A stretch of DNA of 64,000 bases from Acidobacteriaceae bacterium (GCA_025352065.1 JANXUC010000002.1:87763-151762); one strand, 5' to 3'; shown: positions 51,056 through 61,737, counted from the first letter of the stretch. Program-made: numbers and translations. The notes: a model not told the origin generated them from the letters alone.

Positions 51056-52240
51056 GTGCACATTGTTATAGCTTTGTTCGGCCTGGCGATTCTGCTTTTC
51101 GTATTGCTCGATGCCTTTGAAACCATCCTGCTTCCGCGGCGAGTTTCGCGCACCTACCGCATCACCACGTGGTTCTATCGCGCCACCTGGCTTCCTTGGG
51201 CGCGTGTGTCTCTCTCCATCAAGTCGCCGAGCCGCCGCGAGTCTTTTCTGGGCTATTTCGGCCCACTTTCGCTGATTTTCTTGCTGGCCGTCTGGGCTTT
51301 TGGCTTGATCTGTGGATTTGCGCTCCTCCAATACGGAGTGGGTGAACATGTGCAATTGGGGCAGGAAAAAATTGGCCTCGCGACGCTGCTTTATTTGAGT
51401 GGATCGACTCTCTTTACCCTCGGTTTTGGCGACGTCACTCCAGTCTCCGGGCTGGCGCGCGCGTTGTCGGTGGTGGAAGCGGGGATGGGCTTCGCTTTTC
51501 TCGGCGTGGTCATTGGATACCTTCCCGTGATTTACGCCTCCTTCTCGCGCCGCGAGGCCCAGATTTCGCTGCTGGATGCGCGCGCTGGCTCGCCTCCCAG
51601 CGCTGCCGAGCTGTTGCGCCGCTTCCGCTTCTGCCAGGACAACACCGTTCTCGACGCCATTTTCCGCGATTGGGAGCATTGGGCCGCCGAAGTTCTGGAG
51701 AGCCACATTTCCTATCCCGTGCTGTGCTTTTTCCGTTCGCAACACACGAACCAGTCGTGGCTGGCCGCGCTGACCGCTATTTTGGACGCAACCGCCCTTG
51801 TTCTCGTAGGTGTCGAAACTCGAGTGAAAACTGGCGCGGTCGAGCCGGGGTTCGCCGCCACCATCAAGCCGGAGCAGGCGAAGCTCACTTTCGCGATGGC
51901 TCGTCATGCCGTGGTCGATCTCACTCAAGTGATCGGAGTTCAATATAGTCCCGGCACCCCGGACCGTCTGGCACCCGCCGATTTGCTGCGTCTGCGGGAG
52001 AGTCTGGCTCGGGACGGGCTGCGCCTGCCGTCCACTCCGGAAGCCGAGCAAAAACTGAGGAAGTTGCGATCGCTTTATGAACCCTACGTGCAGGGTCTGG
52101 CGGTGCGGCTGCACTTAGACCTGCCTCCCTGGATTCGCACGGCCCCGCGCCGGGACAACTGGCAGGGAGGCCCCTGGGACGCAGGTCTATCGGCGCATGG
52201 TCCAGCGACGCCTCCAGCCGACGGCTATGAGCATTTCTGA
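51056..52240 (+). CDS. Two-transmembrane potassium channel-like protein
   Basis: 394 residues from a GTG start. One short helix at the N-terminus (IALFGLAILLFVLLDAF), then SLIFLLAVWAFGLICGFALL, a pore loop SGSTLFTLGFGDVTP and a second helix (VVEAGMGFAFLGVVIGYLPV). TLGFGD matches the K+ selectivity filter TVGYGD with conservative changes. The C-terminal 230 residues are cytoplasmic and include ARAGSPPSAAELLRRFRF and EPGFAATIKPEQAK; they resemble a regulatory domain but contain no recognised RCK motif. Likely an ion channel of unknown gating. Confidence 0.8.
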   Translation: MHIVIALFGLAILLFVLLDAFETILLPRRVSRTYRITTWFYRATWLPWARVSLSIKSPSRRESFLGYFGPLSLIFLLAVWAFGLICGFALLQYGVGEHVQLGQEKIGLATLLYLSGSTLFTLGFGDVTPVSGLARALSVVEAGMGFAFLGVVIGYLPVIYASFSRREAQISLLDARAGSPPSAAELLRRFRFCQDNTVLDAIFRDWEHWAAEVLESHISYPVLCFFRSQHTNQSWLAALTAILDATALVLVGVETRVKTGAVEPGFAATIKPEQAKLTFAMARHAVVDLTQVIGVQYSPGTPDRLAPADLLRLRESLARDGLRLPSTPEAEQKLRKLRSLYEPYVQGLAVRLHLDLPPWIRTAPRRDNWQGGPWDAGLSAHGPATPPADGYEHF

Positions 52241-52657
52241 GGTATGGGAGCGAGGGAAGGGTCCTTAAGAACCTTAGAAGCCTTGCCTTGCCATCAGAAC
52301 CGTTCCGGTGTGTCTAGGGGCTGTTGGATGGATGCCAAGTGCTGGGCTGTCCCAGCCCCTCGGTAACGTCTGTAGTACCTTAGTTACATTCTTTCGGGCC
52401 ACCCCCCGCGACCTGCCGAGACACCACAATTAGTAGTATTGGATCTCTTACTAGCCCCTGCAAATGGGTGCCTTATGCACCCGTGACTAAAGTCATTTCC
52501 AGAAAACCCGCCAAAAAGTCGATAAAACCCAAAGATTCGCCATGCGCTAGGTCCTTTTCCGGTTGCGATAGAGTTGGAACCGAAGTTAACCTCCACGAGT
52601 TGCAAGTACAGCGCGAATCTGTTGGCCGGCCTTGGCGGCGCAGAGAGGACAACATCG
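52241..52657. other. Gene-free stretch upstream of the HTH gene
   Basis: 417 bases between the channel gene and the HTH/pil genes. A longer open frame starting at 52574 has no ribosome site. No strong promoter, hairpin or repeat family seen in this gap. It must carry the promoter of the pil operon, but I cannot locate it confidently. Confidence 0.5.
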
Positions 52658-52903
52658 GTGAAAGATACGCAATCGAACACGGACGCACGGGAAGTGATGA
52701 ACATCCGTCAGGCGAGCCAGTACCTGGGCGTGAGTCCGGACACGCTTTACAAGTACGTGGGTGAAAACAAGATTCCAGCTTTCAAGCTGGGGAATCGTTG
52801 GCGCTTCAAGAAGTCGAAGCTGGATGAGTGGATGGAAACGAAGTCCAGCGAGTCGGAAGACCAGAGCAAGAAGAAATCGAAGGCAAAAGCAGCAGCGCAC
52901 TAG
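52658..52903 (+). CDS. Excisionase/MerR-like helix-turn-helix protein
   Basis: 81 residues from GTG 52658 with AGAGAGGA eight bases upstream. The core MNIRQASQYLGVSPDTLYKY and VGENKIPAFKLGNRWRF is the HTH_17 'excisionase family' winged fold, followed by KKSKLDEWM. A Lys/Ser-rich tail (KKKSKAKAAAH) follows. Many such proteins are small transcription regulators rather than phage excisionases, and no integrase is nearby. It is 38 bases upstream of pilM, so it may regulate the pilus operon. Confidence 0.85.
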   Translation: MKDTQSNTDAREVMNIRQASQYLGVSPDTLYKYVGENKIPAFKLGNRWRFKKSKLDEWMETKSSESEDQSKKKSKAKAAAH

Positions 52904-52941
52904 GCACTAGATCGACAGCAACGGATAAAAGGCGGGCACAC

Positions 52942-53997
52942 ATGTTTGGATTTGGCGCAAAGACGATTGTAGGTCTGGATGTCGGTTCTTCCAGCATCAA
53001 GGCCGTGGAACTGAAGAAGGGACGCAACGGCATTGAAGCCGTCCACGTCGGGCTGGAACCGCTCGGCCCGGATATGGTCGTCGATTCCATGATCGTGGAC
53101 TCGGGCACGGTTTCCACGGCAATCTCCAAGCTCTTCGCCGATACGCAGATTAAGCAGAAGGCGGTAGCCACTGCGGTGAGCGGACACTCCGTCATCGTCA
53201 AGAAGATTTCGCTGCCTTCCATGAGCGACGAAGAATTGGCGGAGACGATTCAGCAGGAAGCCGCGCAACATATTCCCTTCGACCTCGCCGACGTGAACCT
53301 GGACTACCAGATCATGTCCGACGATACGGGCAGTCCGACCATGGATGTGTTGCTGGTGGCTGTCAAGAAAGACAAGATTCTGAACTACACCAACGTACTC
53401 TCGATGTCCGGCCGCACCCCGGCTATTGTGGACATCGATGCACTGGCCCTGCAAAACTGCTACGAGTACAACTACGAACCCGCTCCGAACCAGGTGGTGG
53501 CGCTTTTGAACCTCGGCGCCAGCGTCATGAACATCAACATCGTGAAGGGTACGACGCCGCTGTTTCCGCGCGACGTCAGCATAGGTGGACACCAGTACAC
53601 GGACTCGCTGCAGAAGGAACTCGATCTGAGCTTTGAAGATGCGGAAGCCCTGAAGCTGGGTCACAAGATTGGCACAGTCAGCGAAGATGTTAAGCAGCCG
53701 ATATTGCAACAGGTGACGGAAATCATCGTTCTGGAAATTCAGAAGACGTTCGACTTCTTCCGCGCCAGCGCTTCCGGTGAGCATATCGAGAAGATTTACC
53801 TGGCTGGCGGTTCGGCCAAGGTGCCGGGATTAATTGAAGCGTTGCGGCAGGAATTTTCCCTGCCAGTGGAAGTGTTGAATCCGTTCCTGCGCATCGCGCC
53901 GCCGTCGGATGGCTCGGCAAGCGGCATGATGGAAGAGAATGCTGGCCAGATGGCAGTGGCCGTGGGCTTGGCCCTGAGGAGCTTTGAAACCCTATGA
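52942..53997 (+). CDS. pilM: Type IV pilus assembly protein PilM
   Basis: 351 residues from ATG 52942 (a longer open frame to 52828 overlaps the HTH gene and is not used). Actin-like fold: FGFGAKTIVGLDVGSSSIKA (phosphate 1), AVATAVSGHSVIVKKISLP, EEAAQHIPFDLADVNLDYQI-like QQEAAQHIPFD, and YLAGGSAKVPGLIEALR (adenosine site). Cytoplasmic ring component that binds the PilN N-terminus. First of pilM-N-O-P-Q; overlaps pilN by four bases. Confidence 0.93.
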   Translation: MFGFGAKTIVGLDVGSSSIKAVELKKGRNGIEAVHVGLEPLGPDMVVDSMIVDSGTVSTAISKLFADTQIKQKAVATAVSGHSVIVKKISLPSMSDEELAETIQQEAAQHIPFDLADVNLDYQIMSDDTGSPTMDVLLVAVKKDKILNYTNVLSMSGRTPAIVDIDALALQNCYEYNYEPAPNQVVALLNLGASVMNINIVKGTTPLFPRDVSIGGHQYTDSLQKELDLSFEDAEALKLGHKIGTVSEDVKQPILQQVTEIIVLEIQKTFDFFRASASGEHIEKIYLAGGSAKVPGLIEALRQEFSLPVEVLNPFLRIAPPSDGSASGMMEENAGQMAVAVGLALRSFETL

Positions 53998-54626
53998 TCC
54001 GAATCAATCTGCTCGGAGTAAGCAAATCGAAGGGCAAACGCGGTGGCGTTCAGGCGGCATCTTCGGTTTCCATGGGAATGCCTTCCAGCGGCTCGCCCAT
54101 GATGAAGGTGGCGGCGGCCGTGATCGTTCTCGGCGTGCTGAATGGCGGCTACTGGTTCGTCCTGGATAAACAAAAGCGCGATATCGCCAGCCAAATGGCA
54201 GTGGCGGAGCGCAAGAACCGCGAGCTGTCGGAAGTGAAGGCGCGCTATATGGAGCGTCAACGCGAAGCGGAAAACTACAAGCGTCGCGTGGATGTCATCG
54301 ATCAGCTGCGGAATGCGCAGGCCGGCCCGGTCAACCTGATGAACACCGTCGGGGACACCATCAACAAGACGGAAGCGGTTTGGTTGAACACGATGAAGGA
54401 TTCGGGCGCCAACATCGACCTGGAAGGCTATGCGCTGAGTTCCGACGCGGTGGCCAATCTGATTGCAAACCTGCAGAAAACGGGCTACTTCAAGTCAGTG
54501 GAAATTAAGGAAAGCGTTCAGGATGCGTCCGTGAAGGAGATGCAGGCGTTCCTCTTTACCTTGACCTGCGAAAAGGGTAGCGGAAACGCCGCTGCCGACA
54601 AAGCTGCGGGGAAGGCGAAATCCTAG
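53994..54626 (+). CDS. pilN: Type IV pilus assembly protein PilN
   Basis: 210 residues. The conserved PilM-binding N-terminal MIRINLLG is present. A single transmembrane helix follows (MKVAAAVIVLGVLNGGYWFV, about 35-53), then a coiled coil (AERKNRELSEVKARYMER) and a ferredoxin-like periplasmic domain (IDLEGYALSSDAVANLIANL, KSVEIKES). A longer N-terminus than usual (about 15 extra Ser/Gly residues) separates the motif from the helix. Overlaps pilM by four bases (ATGA). Inner-membrane part of the pilus alignment complex. Confidence 0.92.
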   Translation: MIRINLLGVSKSKGKRGGVQAASSVSMGMPSSGSPMMKVAAAVIVLGVLNGGYWFVLDKQKRDIASQMAVAERKNRELSEVKARYMERQREAENYKRRVDVIDQLRNAQAGPVNLMNTVGDTINKTEAVWLNTMKDSGANIDLEGYALSSDAVANLIANLQKTGYFKSVEIKESVQDASVKEMQAFLFTLTCEKGSGNAAADKAAGKAKS

Positions 54627-54686
54627 AGTTGCAGGCTTACCTAGATAGGCTTGAGTTTCGGAATCCGGAATTTTAGAAGGCGGACT

Positions 54687-55331
54687 ATGGCGAATCTTGG
54701 GGAAATGACGAGCGAAAAGCAGTGGTTGGCGGCAGTGGGCGGCGTACTCCTGCTCACCGCAGCTATCTACTTCACGCTGTTCCGCAGCATGCGGGATGCA
54801 AACACAACGGCACAGACAGCGCTGACCAGTAAAGTGGCGGAAAACGCTCAACTCGAGCAGTACCGTCCCAAGCTGGCTGATATGGAGCGCCAGCTGGCAA
54901 ACCTGAAACAGCAACTGGAGATCGAGCGCAAGATTGTGCCCGACGACAAGGAAGTCGAGCAGTTCATCAAGATGGTCGATGGCGAAGCCGTCAAGGCAGG
55001 CATTGAAATCCGCCGCTATACGGCGAAGCCGGTCAGTTCCAAAGACTTCTACTCCGAGATGCCGTTCGAGCTTGAAATCGACGGCCCGTATTACGGCGTC
55101 CTGAACTTCTTTGATCGCTTGGGGAAGACGGAACGCATCGTCAACGTGTCGAGTTTGCTGATGGCCAATACCAAGAAATCGGTTGAGGCCAAGGCGAAAA
55201 CCGTCTACCAATACAATCCCAGCGAAAGCGTAGTGGCGACTTGCACAGCTACCACGTTCTTTAGTCACGACCTGACGCCAGCGGCCAGTGGCGCCAGCGC
55301 TAAGCCCGGAACACCAGCGGGGGCGAAATAA
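54687..55331 (+). CDS. pilO: Type IV pilus assembly protein PilO
   Basis: 214 residues from ATG 54687 with AGAAGG six bases upstream, so an in-frame upstream start at 54651 is rejected. One membrane helix (WLAAVGGVLLLTAAIYFTLF), a coiled coil (LADMERQLANLKQQLEIERK) and a periplasmic ferredoxin-like domain (KAGIEIRRYTAKPVSSKDFY, FELEIDGPYYGVLNFFDRLG). The last matches the PilO family well. Pairs with PilN in the inner-membrane alignment complex. Confidence 0.92.
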   Translation: MANLGEMTSEKQWLAAVGGVLLLTAAIYFTLFRSMRDANTTAQTALTSKVAENAQLEQYRPKLADMERQLANLKQQLEIERKIVPDDKEVEQFIKMVDGEAVKAGIEIRRYTAKPVSSKDFYSEMPFELEIDGPYYGVLNFFDRLGKTERIVNVSSLLMANTKKSVEAKAKTVYQYNPSESVVATCTATTFFSHDLTPAASGASAKPGTPAGAK

Positions 55332-55339
55332 GGATCCCT

Positions 55340-56221
55340 ATGAAACTCAGCACAGCAATTCTGATGGTCACACTAACGACGGCGGGAACCGCATGGTCAC
55401 AGTCGCCCAACATCCTGCAAGACGTGCGCGACAAAATGAATGGCGTGCAGCAGCAGAAGAAGGCTGCCAGCGATGAAGCCCTGGGCATAACCAAGGCGAA
55501 GGCTGCAGCTGCCAAGCCTGCGGCGGGATCTGCGACGAAGCCAGCCAGTGCGCCAGCCTCTGCGAAGGCGGCGGCTCCGAGCAAAGCTTCAAGCACTCCC
55601 GCGGCGAAAGCTGCGCCGGTCAAGACGGCTTCGGCTCAACCTGCAGCAGTGAAACCTGCGCCAGTGAAGACGGCTTCGGCTGTAGTTACCAAAGCAGTTC
55701 CGGCGCCGGCAAAGACGGCTGCATCGTCTGCAGTGGTGAAAGCTCCGGCGAAGAAGGCGGCGGCCAAGACAGAAGTAGCGAAGAAGGATGCGCCCAAGGC
55801 GGATGCCGCGAAGAGCGTCACCAAGGCGGATTCCAAGAACGACAGCAAGAAGGCGGCCAGCGCGGAAAACGCTAACGACAAGAAAGAAGAACGCTACGTT
55901 ACAGCAGGCAACCGTCGTGATCCGTTCGTCAGTCCCATCGTGCAGCACATGGCCTCCACTGGCTGCAGCACCGGCAAACGCTGCCTGGCCATCGACCAGA
56001 TCGCGCTGCGCGGCGTGGTCAAGTCCGATAGCGGCATGATCGCCGTGGTCGTCAACGGTCTCGACAAAGCTTATTTTCTGCGGGAGAACGATCCCGTGTT
56101 TAACGGATACGTGGTCAAGATCAGCGGCGATTCCATCGTGTTCAAGGAAACGGTCCAGGACAAGCTGGGCCACCTGAGCACGCGCGAAGTCGTGAAAAAG
56201 ATTACGACCCCGGCAGTCTAG
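55340..56221 (+). CDS. pilP: Type IV pilus lipoprotein-like PilP with long Ala/Lys-rich linker
   Basis: 293 residues. Signal-like N-terminus (MKLSTAILMVTLTTAGTAWS) without an obvious lipobox Cys, so it may not be a lipoprotein, unlike most PilP. A very long Ala/Lys/Pro linker (about 45-180) holds repeats such as APVKTASA. The C-terminal PilP domain follows: NRRDPFVSPIV, LAIDQIALRGVVKSDSGMIA, YFLRENDPVFNGYVVKI. PilP links PilNO to the secretin. The linker suggests it spans a thick periplasm or peptidoglycan. Confidence 0.88.
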   Translation: MKLSTAILMVTLTTAGTAWSQSPNILQDVRDKMNGVQQQKKAASDEALGITKAKAAAAKPAAGSATKPASAPASAKAAAPSKASSTPAAKAAPVKTASAQPAAVKPAPVKTASAVVTKAVPAPAKTAASSAVVKAPAKKAAAKTEVAKKDAPKADAAKSVTKADSKNDSKKAASAENANDKKEERYVTAGNRRDPFVSPIVQHMASTGCSTGKRCLAIDQIALRGVVKSDSGMIAVVVNGLDKAYFLRENDPVFNGYVVKISGDSIVFKETVQDKLGHLSTREVVKKITTPAV

Positions 56222-56334
56222 CGCTGGGTACAAAAGCAATTTGAAACAAGGTTTTTTCAGCAAAAAGATTTGGCACGAACATTCTTGGCACTAAGAGACA
56301 CGCGGCCTCCAAGCCGGGTGTGGGGAGAAGCGAG

Positions 56335-58473
56335 ATGCAGAAGCAATTGCTGGCTGTAGTTCTGACGGCGCTGCTGACCAACCAGTTGGCACTAGCCGAA
56401 ACCTTAGGCGCTGTGAGCGCGGACCGCGCGGCAACCGCGGCCCAAGCCAACGGCGCGCGAGCCGACCTCAAGCGCGTGCAAGTCGCTGGAACGGGCGATG
56501 GCCTGCAGGTGGAAATCACCTCGAGCGCTCCCGTCGTGCCGCAGGTGACCACGCTGCCGAATCCACCTCGGCTCGTGCTCGATCTGCCCAACACCGCGCT
56601 GGCCACCAGCTCGCGCCACATCGCAGTCGACCGCGATGGCATCAAGGCCGTGCGCCTTGGTGAGGGTGCCAGCACCGTGCGTGTCGTCATCGACATGGCT
56701 AGCACTCGCGACTACGAAGTTAAGGCGGACGGCAATAAGCTGATCGTCAAGTTCAAGAGCTCGGCTGTCGCTGCGAATACGGTCACACCCGTAGCCCAGC
56801 CAGCTGCGCCGAAGGCTGCCAAGGTGGCCGCCGCACCGGTTGCGCCTGCGATTGCTGCCCCTGTGAAGTCCGTCCCGACGACCGTCGCCGCAGTTGCTCC
56901 GGCCAAGGACGTCAAGGCCACGCCGACAGCTTCGGCCACCGATTACGTCGTGATCGAGCCAACCTATAAGACGGTGGATGCCAGCGCCGCCGCAAAGAAT
57001 GCTGCCTCAAACGACGCTACGCCCACTCCGGTGCGCGCCATTGAAGCTGCGGCAAAGTTTACGGAAGCTCCACTGACAGGCCTGACGTCCACCTCCAGCG
57101 CGGCCATGAAAGCGGATGATGCGGCGCCAAAAACAGAAGCAGCGGTGAACCTGGCCGCTGAACAGAAGACGCAGCGGCAAGCTCCGCAACCCGCCGCCGT
57201 CGGTGCCAAGTACACAGGCGAGCCCATCTCGGTCAACCTGAAAGATGTCGATCTCAAAGACTTCTTCCGCCTTATTCACGAAATCAGCGGCCTGAACGTT
57301 GTTCTGGATCCGCAAGTCAAGGGCACGCTCACTCTGGTTCTTGACGATGTACCGTGGGATCAGGCGCTGGATATCGTTCTGAAGAACAACGAACTCGACC
57401 GTCATCTCGAAGGCAACGTACTTCGCATTGCCACCGTGGATACACTGAAGCGTGAAGCGGAATCCCGCCGCGCTCAGCAGGAAGCGGAAACCCTGGCCGT
57501 GGAAAAAGTTACGGTCACGCGATTCCTCAGCTATGCGCGCTCCAAAGATGTGGTTGCCACGGCCAAGAAGCTGTTGAGTCAGCGTGGTGATGTCATCGCG
57601 GATGATCGCACCAATGCTCTGATCGTGCAGGACGTTCCTTCCGTGATCCCCAACATCGACCGCTTGCTGGCACAGTTGGATCGCAAGACGCAGGAAGTGG
57701 AAATCGAAGCTCGCGTCGTCGCTGCCACCCGCAGCTTTGCGCGGGACATCGGTACGCAGTTCGGCTTCGGCGTGGGTAACGGCCACACCGCACTGGGCGG
57801 CGCTTCCGGCGTAGGCAGCTCCAACACCAACGTGTTCGGGCAAAACCCGCAATACATTACAGTAGGCGGCACCGCCACCACGCCTGGAACTCAGATTCCG
57901 TTGTTCTCGAACCTGGGAGCACTCAGCCCCACCAGCGGTCTCACGTTCCTTAACTTCTCCAACAACGTACGCCTGGACGCCGTACTCACCATGGCGGAGT
58001 CACGCGGCTTGCTGAAGATTCTTTCTCGTCCTAAGGTAGTCACGCAGAACAACATTCAGGCCGTCGTGAAGCAGGGTACCAGAATCCCGATCACGACGCA
58101 GGGGCAGCTGAATGGTCCGACGACCGTGACCTATGTGGACGCGTTCCTGCGCCTCACCGTAACCCCGCAGATCACGTCGGAAGGCACCATCTTCCTGAAC
58201 GTCGATGTGGAAAACACCACACCAGATTTTGGTCGCACCAACCAAGGCAACCCCACCCTGATTACCCAACAGGCTACTACGCAGGTTCTGGTCACCGATG
58301 GCGGCACAGTGGTCATTGGCGGTGTGATTCAAACCCAAAACAGCCTGAGTGTGTCGCAAGTTCCGCTGCTTGGAGATATTCCGTACCTCGGAAATCTGTT
58401 CAAGCGACGCAACGTTTCGACTTCGACGCAGGAGCTGATCTTCTTCATCACTCCTCACGTCATTCAGACATAG
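56335..58473 (+). CDS. pilQ: Type IV pilus secretin PilQ
   Basis: 712 residues from ATG 56335 (GGGGAGAAG upstream). Signal peptide (QKQLLAVVLTALLTNQLALA), one AMIN domain (about 45-130, VEITSSAPVVPQVTTLPNPP, LVLDLPNTAL) for peptidoglycan binding, an Ala/Pro/Thr linker and an STN/N0 domain (EPISVNLKDVDLKDFFRLI). A secretin N domain comes next (VTRFLSYARSKDVVATAKKL). The secretin beta-domain ends the protein (SRPKVVTQNNIQAVVKQGTR; VPLLGDIPYLGNLFKRR). Forms the outer-membrane gate for the pilus. Last gene of the operon. Confidence 0.95.
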   Translation: MQKQLLAVVLTALLTNQLALAETLGAVSADRAATAAQANGARADLKRVQVAGTGDGLQVEITSSAPVVPQVTTLPNPPRLVLDLPNTALATSSRHIAVDRDGIKAVRLGEGASTVRVVIDMASTRDYEVKADGNKLIVKFKSSAVAANTVTPVAQPAAPKAAKVAAAPVAPAIAAPVKSVPTTVAAVAPAKDVKATPTASATDYVVIEPTYKTVDASAAAKNAASNDATPTPVRAIEAAAKFTEAPLTGLTSTSSAAMKADDAAPKTEAAVNLAAEQKTQRQAPQPAAVGAKYTGEPISVNLKDVDLKDFFRLIHEISGLNVVLDPQVKGTLTLVLDDVPWDQALDIVLKNNELDRHLEGNVLRIATVDTLKREAESRRAQQEAETLAVEKVTVTRFLSYARSKDVVATAKKLLSQRGDVIADDRTNALIVQDVPSVIPNIDRLLAQLDRKTQEVEIEARVVAATRSFARDIGTQFGFGVGNGHTALGGASGVGSSNTNVFGQNPQYITVGGTATTPGTQIPLFSNLGALSPTSGLTFLNFSNNVRLDAVLTMAESRGLLKILSRPKVVTQNNIQAVVKQGTRIPITTQGQLNGPTTVTYVDAFLRLTVTPQITSEGTIFLNVDVENTTPDFGRTNQGNPTLITQQATTQVLVTDGGTVVIGGVIQTQNSLSVSQVPLLGDIPYLGNLFKRRNVSTSTQELIFFITPHVIQT

Positions 58474-58520
58474 CAACTTCTACTAAACCACTTTTCACGA
58501 CGTTAAGAAGCGTACCTGCT

Positions 58521-58548
58521 GGCGTCTCTGGCTTCGGTCAGAGACGCC
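58521..58548 (+). terminator. Hairpin after pilQ
   Basis: GGCGTCTCTG (58521-58530), loop GCTTCGGT, CAGAGACGCC (58539-58548): a perfect 10-base-pair stem 47 bases after the pilQ stop. No T run follows, so it may be a transcript-end protector rather than a classic terminator. Confidence 0.6.
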
Positions 58549-58663
58549 GGTAGGGATCGCAAGACCCCTTCCCGCAGCCTCCCTATCTACCTTCGCTACT
58601 GCCCTCTGAATCATCCTCTGCGTTTCTCAAGTAGAATCAAGAAGCTCTCGCAATCTTTACGCA

Positions 58664-59743
58664 ATGGACCACAAACGACGTCTCCGGGATCTCTCCGTTA
58701 GCCTCGCCGAACATCGTATCGGCTATCTCCTGATTACTCATCTGCCTAACGTTCGGTATCTCTGCGGCTTTACGGGCAGCGCTGGTGTCCTTCTGCTAGG
58801 CGGGACCGAACCTGTTTTCTTCACCGACGGACGCTATACCGCCCAAGCGCAAGCTGAGGTGCAAGGCGCTCGTGTAGTTATTGAGGCCAAGTCTCCGCTG
58901 GTCGCCGTTGCAGCCTGGCTCAAGCAGTCCCGGCGCAGTGGGGTCCTGGGGATCGAAGGTGAGCACCTGACGGTGGCTGCCGAGGCACGCCTCCGGGCGA
59001 CGCTCCCCAAACGCCTGCGCCTGCGTGCTGTCTCGGGGATGGTTGAGCGCCAGAGGATGGTGAAAGATGCTGCCGAGATCGAGCGTCTCCGGCGGGCCGT
59101 AAAGCTCGGCTCCAGCCTGTTCCTGCCTGCGGTGAGAACGATCCGTCCCGGAGTTCCTGAATCGGTGGTGGCGGCCAAGATCGAGTATGCCGCCCGGCGC
59201 GCTGGAGCGGAAGCCATGGCCTTCACCACCATCGTCGCAGGAGGCGTGCGATCAGCGCTGCCGCATGGCCACGCGTCGCCGGCCCCTCTCCCCAGCCAGG
59301 GGTTCGTCGTCCTCGACTTCGGTGTTATACTTCGTGGTTATTGCTCGGACATGACCCGCACCGTAGTTGTGGGTCGTGTTACCAGTCGGCAACGTGAATG
59401 GTACGCTGCGGTGCTGGAAGCGCAGTTGGCGGGGATTGCCTCTGTGCGGACGGGAGCAACTGCGGATGACGTCGACAATGTGACCCGCAAGGTGCTGAAA
59501 AAGAACAAGTTAGCTAAGTATTTTACGCACTCGACGGGGCACGGAGTAGGTTTGGAGATTCATGAGGCCCCGCGCCTGGCCGCTGGCCAGGAAGAAGTCT
59601 TAAAGCCCGGCATGGTCATCACAATTGAGCCCGGTATTTACGTTCCGGGGCAGGGTGGCATTCGAATCGAAGACATGGTGGTGGTGACCGAAACGGGATG
59701 CGAAATCCTGACCACCGGAACGAAAGAACTGATCGCGATCTAG
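58664..59743 (+). CDS. M24B family aminopeptidase (Xaa-Pro peptidase-like)
   Basis: 359 residues. N-terminal creatinase-like domain (YLLITHLPNVRYLCGFTGSA, FFTDGRYTAQA) and C-terminal pita-bread peptidase domain. All metal ligands are visible: Asp in VLDFGVILRGYCSDMTR (two Asp), His in HSTGHGVGLEIHE, Glu in ITIEPGIYVPG and Glu in GIRIEDMVVV. Releases N-terminal residues before Pro, or hydrolyses Xaa-Pro dipeptides. It precedes accB and accC in the same direction, an order seen in many bacteria (usually with efp, which is absent here). Confidence 0.92.
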   Translation: MDHKRRLRDLSVSLAEHRIGYLLITHLPNVRYLCGFTGSAGVLLLGGTEPVFFTDGRYTAQAQAEVQGARVVIEAKSPLVAVAAWLKQSRRSGVLGIEGEHLTVAAEARLRATLPKRLRLRAVSGMVERQRMVKDAAEIERLRRAVKLGSSLFLPAVRTIRPGVPESVVAAKIEYAARRAGAEAMAFTTIVAGGVRSALPHGHASPAPLPSQGFVVLDFGVILRGYCSDMTRTVVVGRVTSRQREWYAAVLEAQLAGIASVRTGATADDVDNVTRKVLKKNKLAKYFTHSTGHGVGLEIHEAPRLAAGQEEVLKPGMVITIEPGIYVPGQGGIRIEDMVVVTETGCEILTTGTKELIAI

Positions 59744-59782
59744 GAATCGCGACGTTGAATCGATTGCATTGAACCGATAACG

Positions 59783-60280
59783 ATGAATCTAAAAGAGATA
59801 CGCGAATTAATCGAGTTCTTGAAAGAGCAGGACATCGCCGAGTTCGAACTCGAACGCGGTGACGTCAAAGTGCGGGTGAAGCGGGGCGTGGAACCGGTTG
59901 TGGCAGCAGAGATGCGCTACGTGGCGATGCCAAGTGCATCTGCAGCTCCTGCTTTGGGTGATGTTTCGGCCCCTCCGCCTGCTGCCGCTTCCGTTGTTAC
60001 TGCTCCGCCAGCCAAAGCGGCAGACCCGGAGGAGGGTCTCCATATGGTGAAGTCTCCCATTGTGGGCACTTTTTACGAGTCGCCCTCGCCGGGCGCTCCG
60101 CCGTTCGTCAAGCCGGGAGATAAGGTCACACTCGGGCAGGTCATCTGCATTGTGGAAGCCATGAAGTTGATGAACGAAATCGAGTCGGACGCGGCGGGAG
60201 AAATTGTCAAGATGCTGGTGGATAACAACCAGCCCATCGAATACGGTCAGGCGCTGTATGCGATCCGCCCCAGCATCTAA
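59783..60280 (+). CDS. accB: Biotin carboxyl carrier protein of acetyl-CoA carboxylase
   Basis: 165 residues. N-terminal AccB-type helix (NLKEIRELIEFLKEQDIAEFE), a Pro/Ala linker (about 60-85) and a biotinyl domain with the biotinylation site CIVEAMKLMNEIESDAAGEI, where Lys of EAMKLM carries biotin. The thumb segment PGAPPFVKPGDKV is present. Delivers CO2 between AccC and the carboxyltransferase for fatty acid synthesis. Followed by accC after 24 bases. Confidence 0.95.
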   Translation: MNLKEIRELIEFLKEQDIAEFELERGDVKVRVKRGVEPVVAAEMRYVAMPSASAAPALGDVSAPPPAAASVVTAPPAKAADPEEGLHMVKSPIVGTFYESPSPGAPPFVKPGDKVTLGQVICIVEAMKLMNEIESDAAGEIVKMLVDNNQPIEYGQALYAIRPSI

Positions 60281-60304
60281 AGGACAAGCTTCCACAGAAT
60301 CCAG

Positions 60305-61666
<1,362 letters not shown>

Positions 61667-61671
61667 GGCTC

Positions 61672-61697
61672 GTGTGGCAGCGGAGCTTGCTCCGCTG
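61672..61697 (+). repeat. Family B repeat
   Basis: GTGTGGCAGCGGAGCTTGCT followed by CCGCTGG, identical to the copy at 48981 over its core. Confidence 0.8.
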
Positions 61698-61737
61698 GGG
61701 GGTGGCGGATGACTGACTGACACCGCCCTCTATAACT

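Noticed and set aside
51008..52114. 368-codon minus-strand open frame
   Set aside because: It is the antisense shadow of the ion channel gene; its translation is Arg/Gln/Gly-rich with no motif.
52658..52903. Excisionase-like gene as a sign of an integrated element
   Set aside because: No integrase, att-like direct repeats or phage genes nearby; such HTH proteins are common chromosomal regulators.
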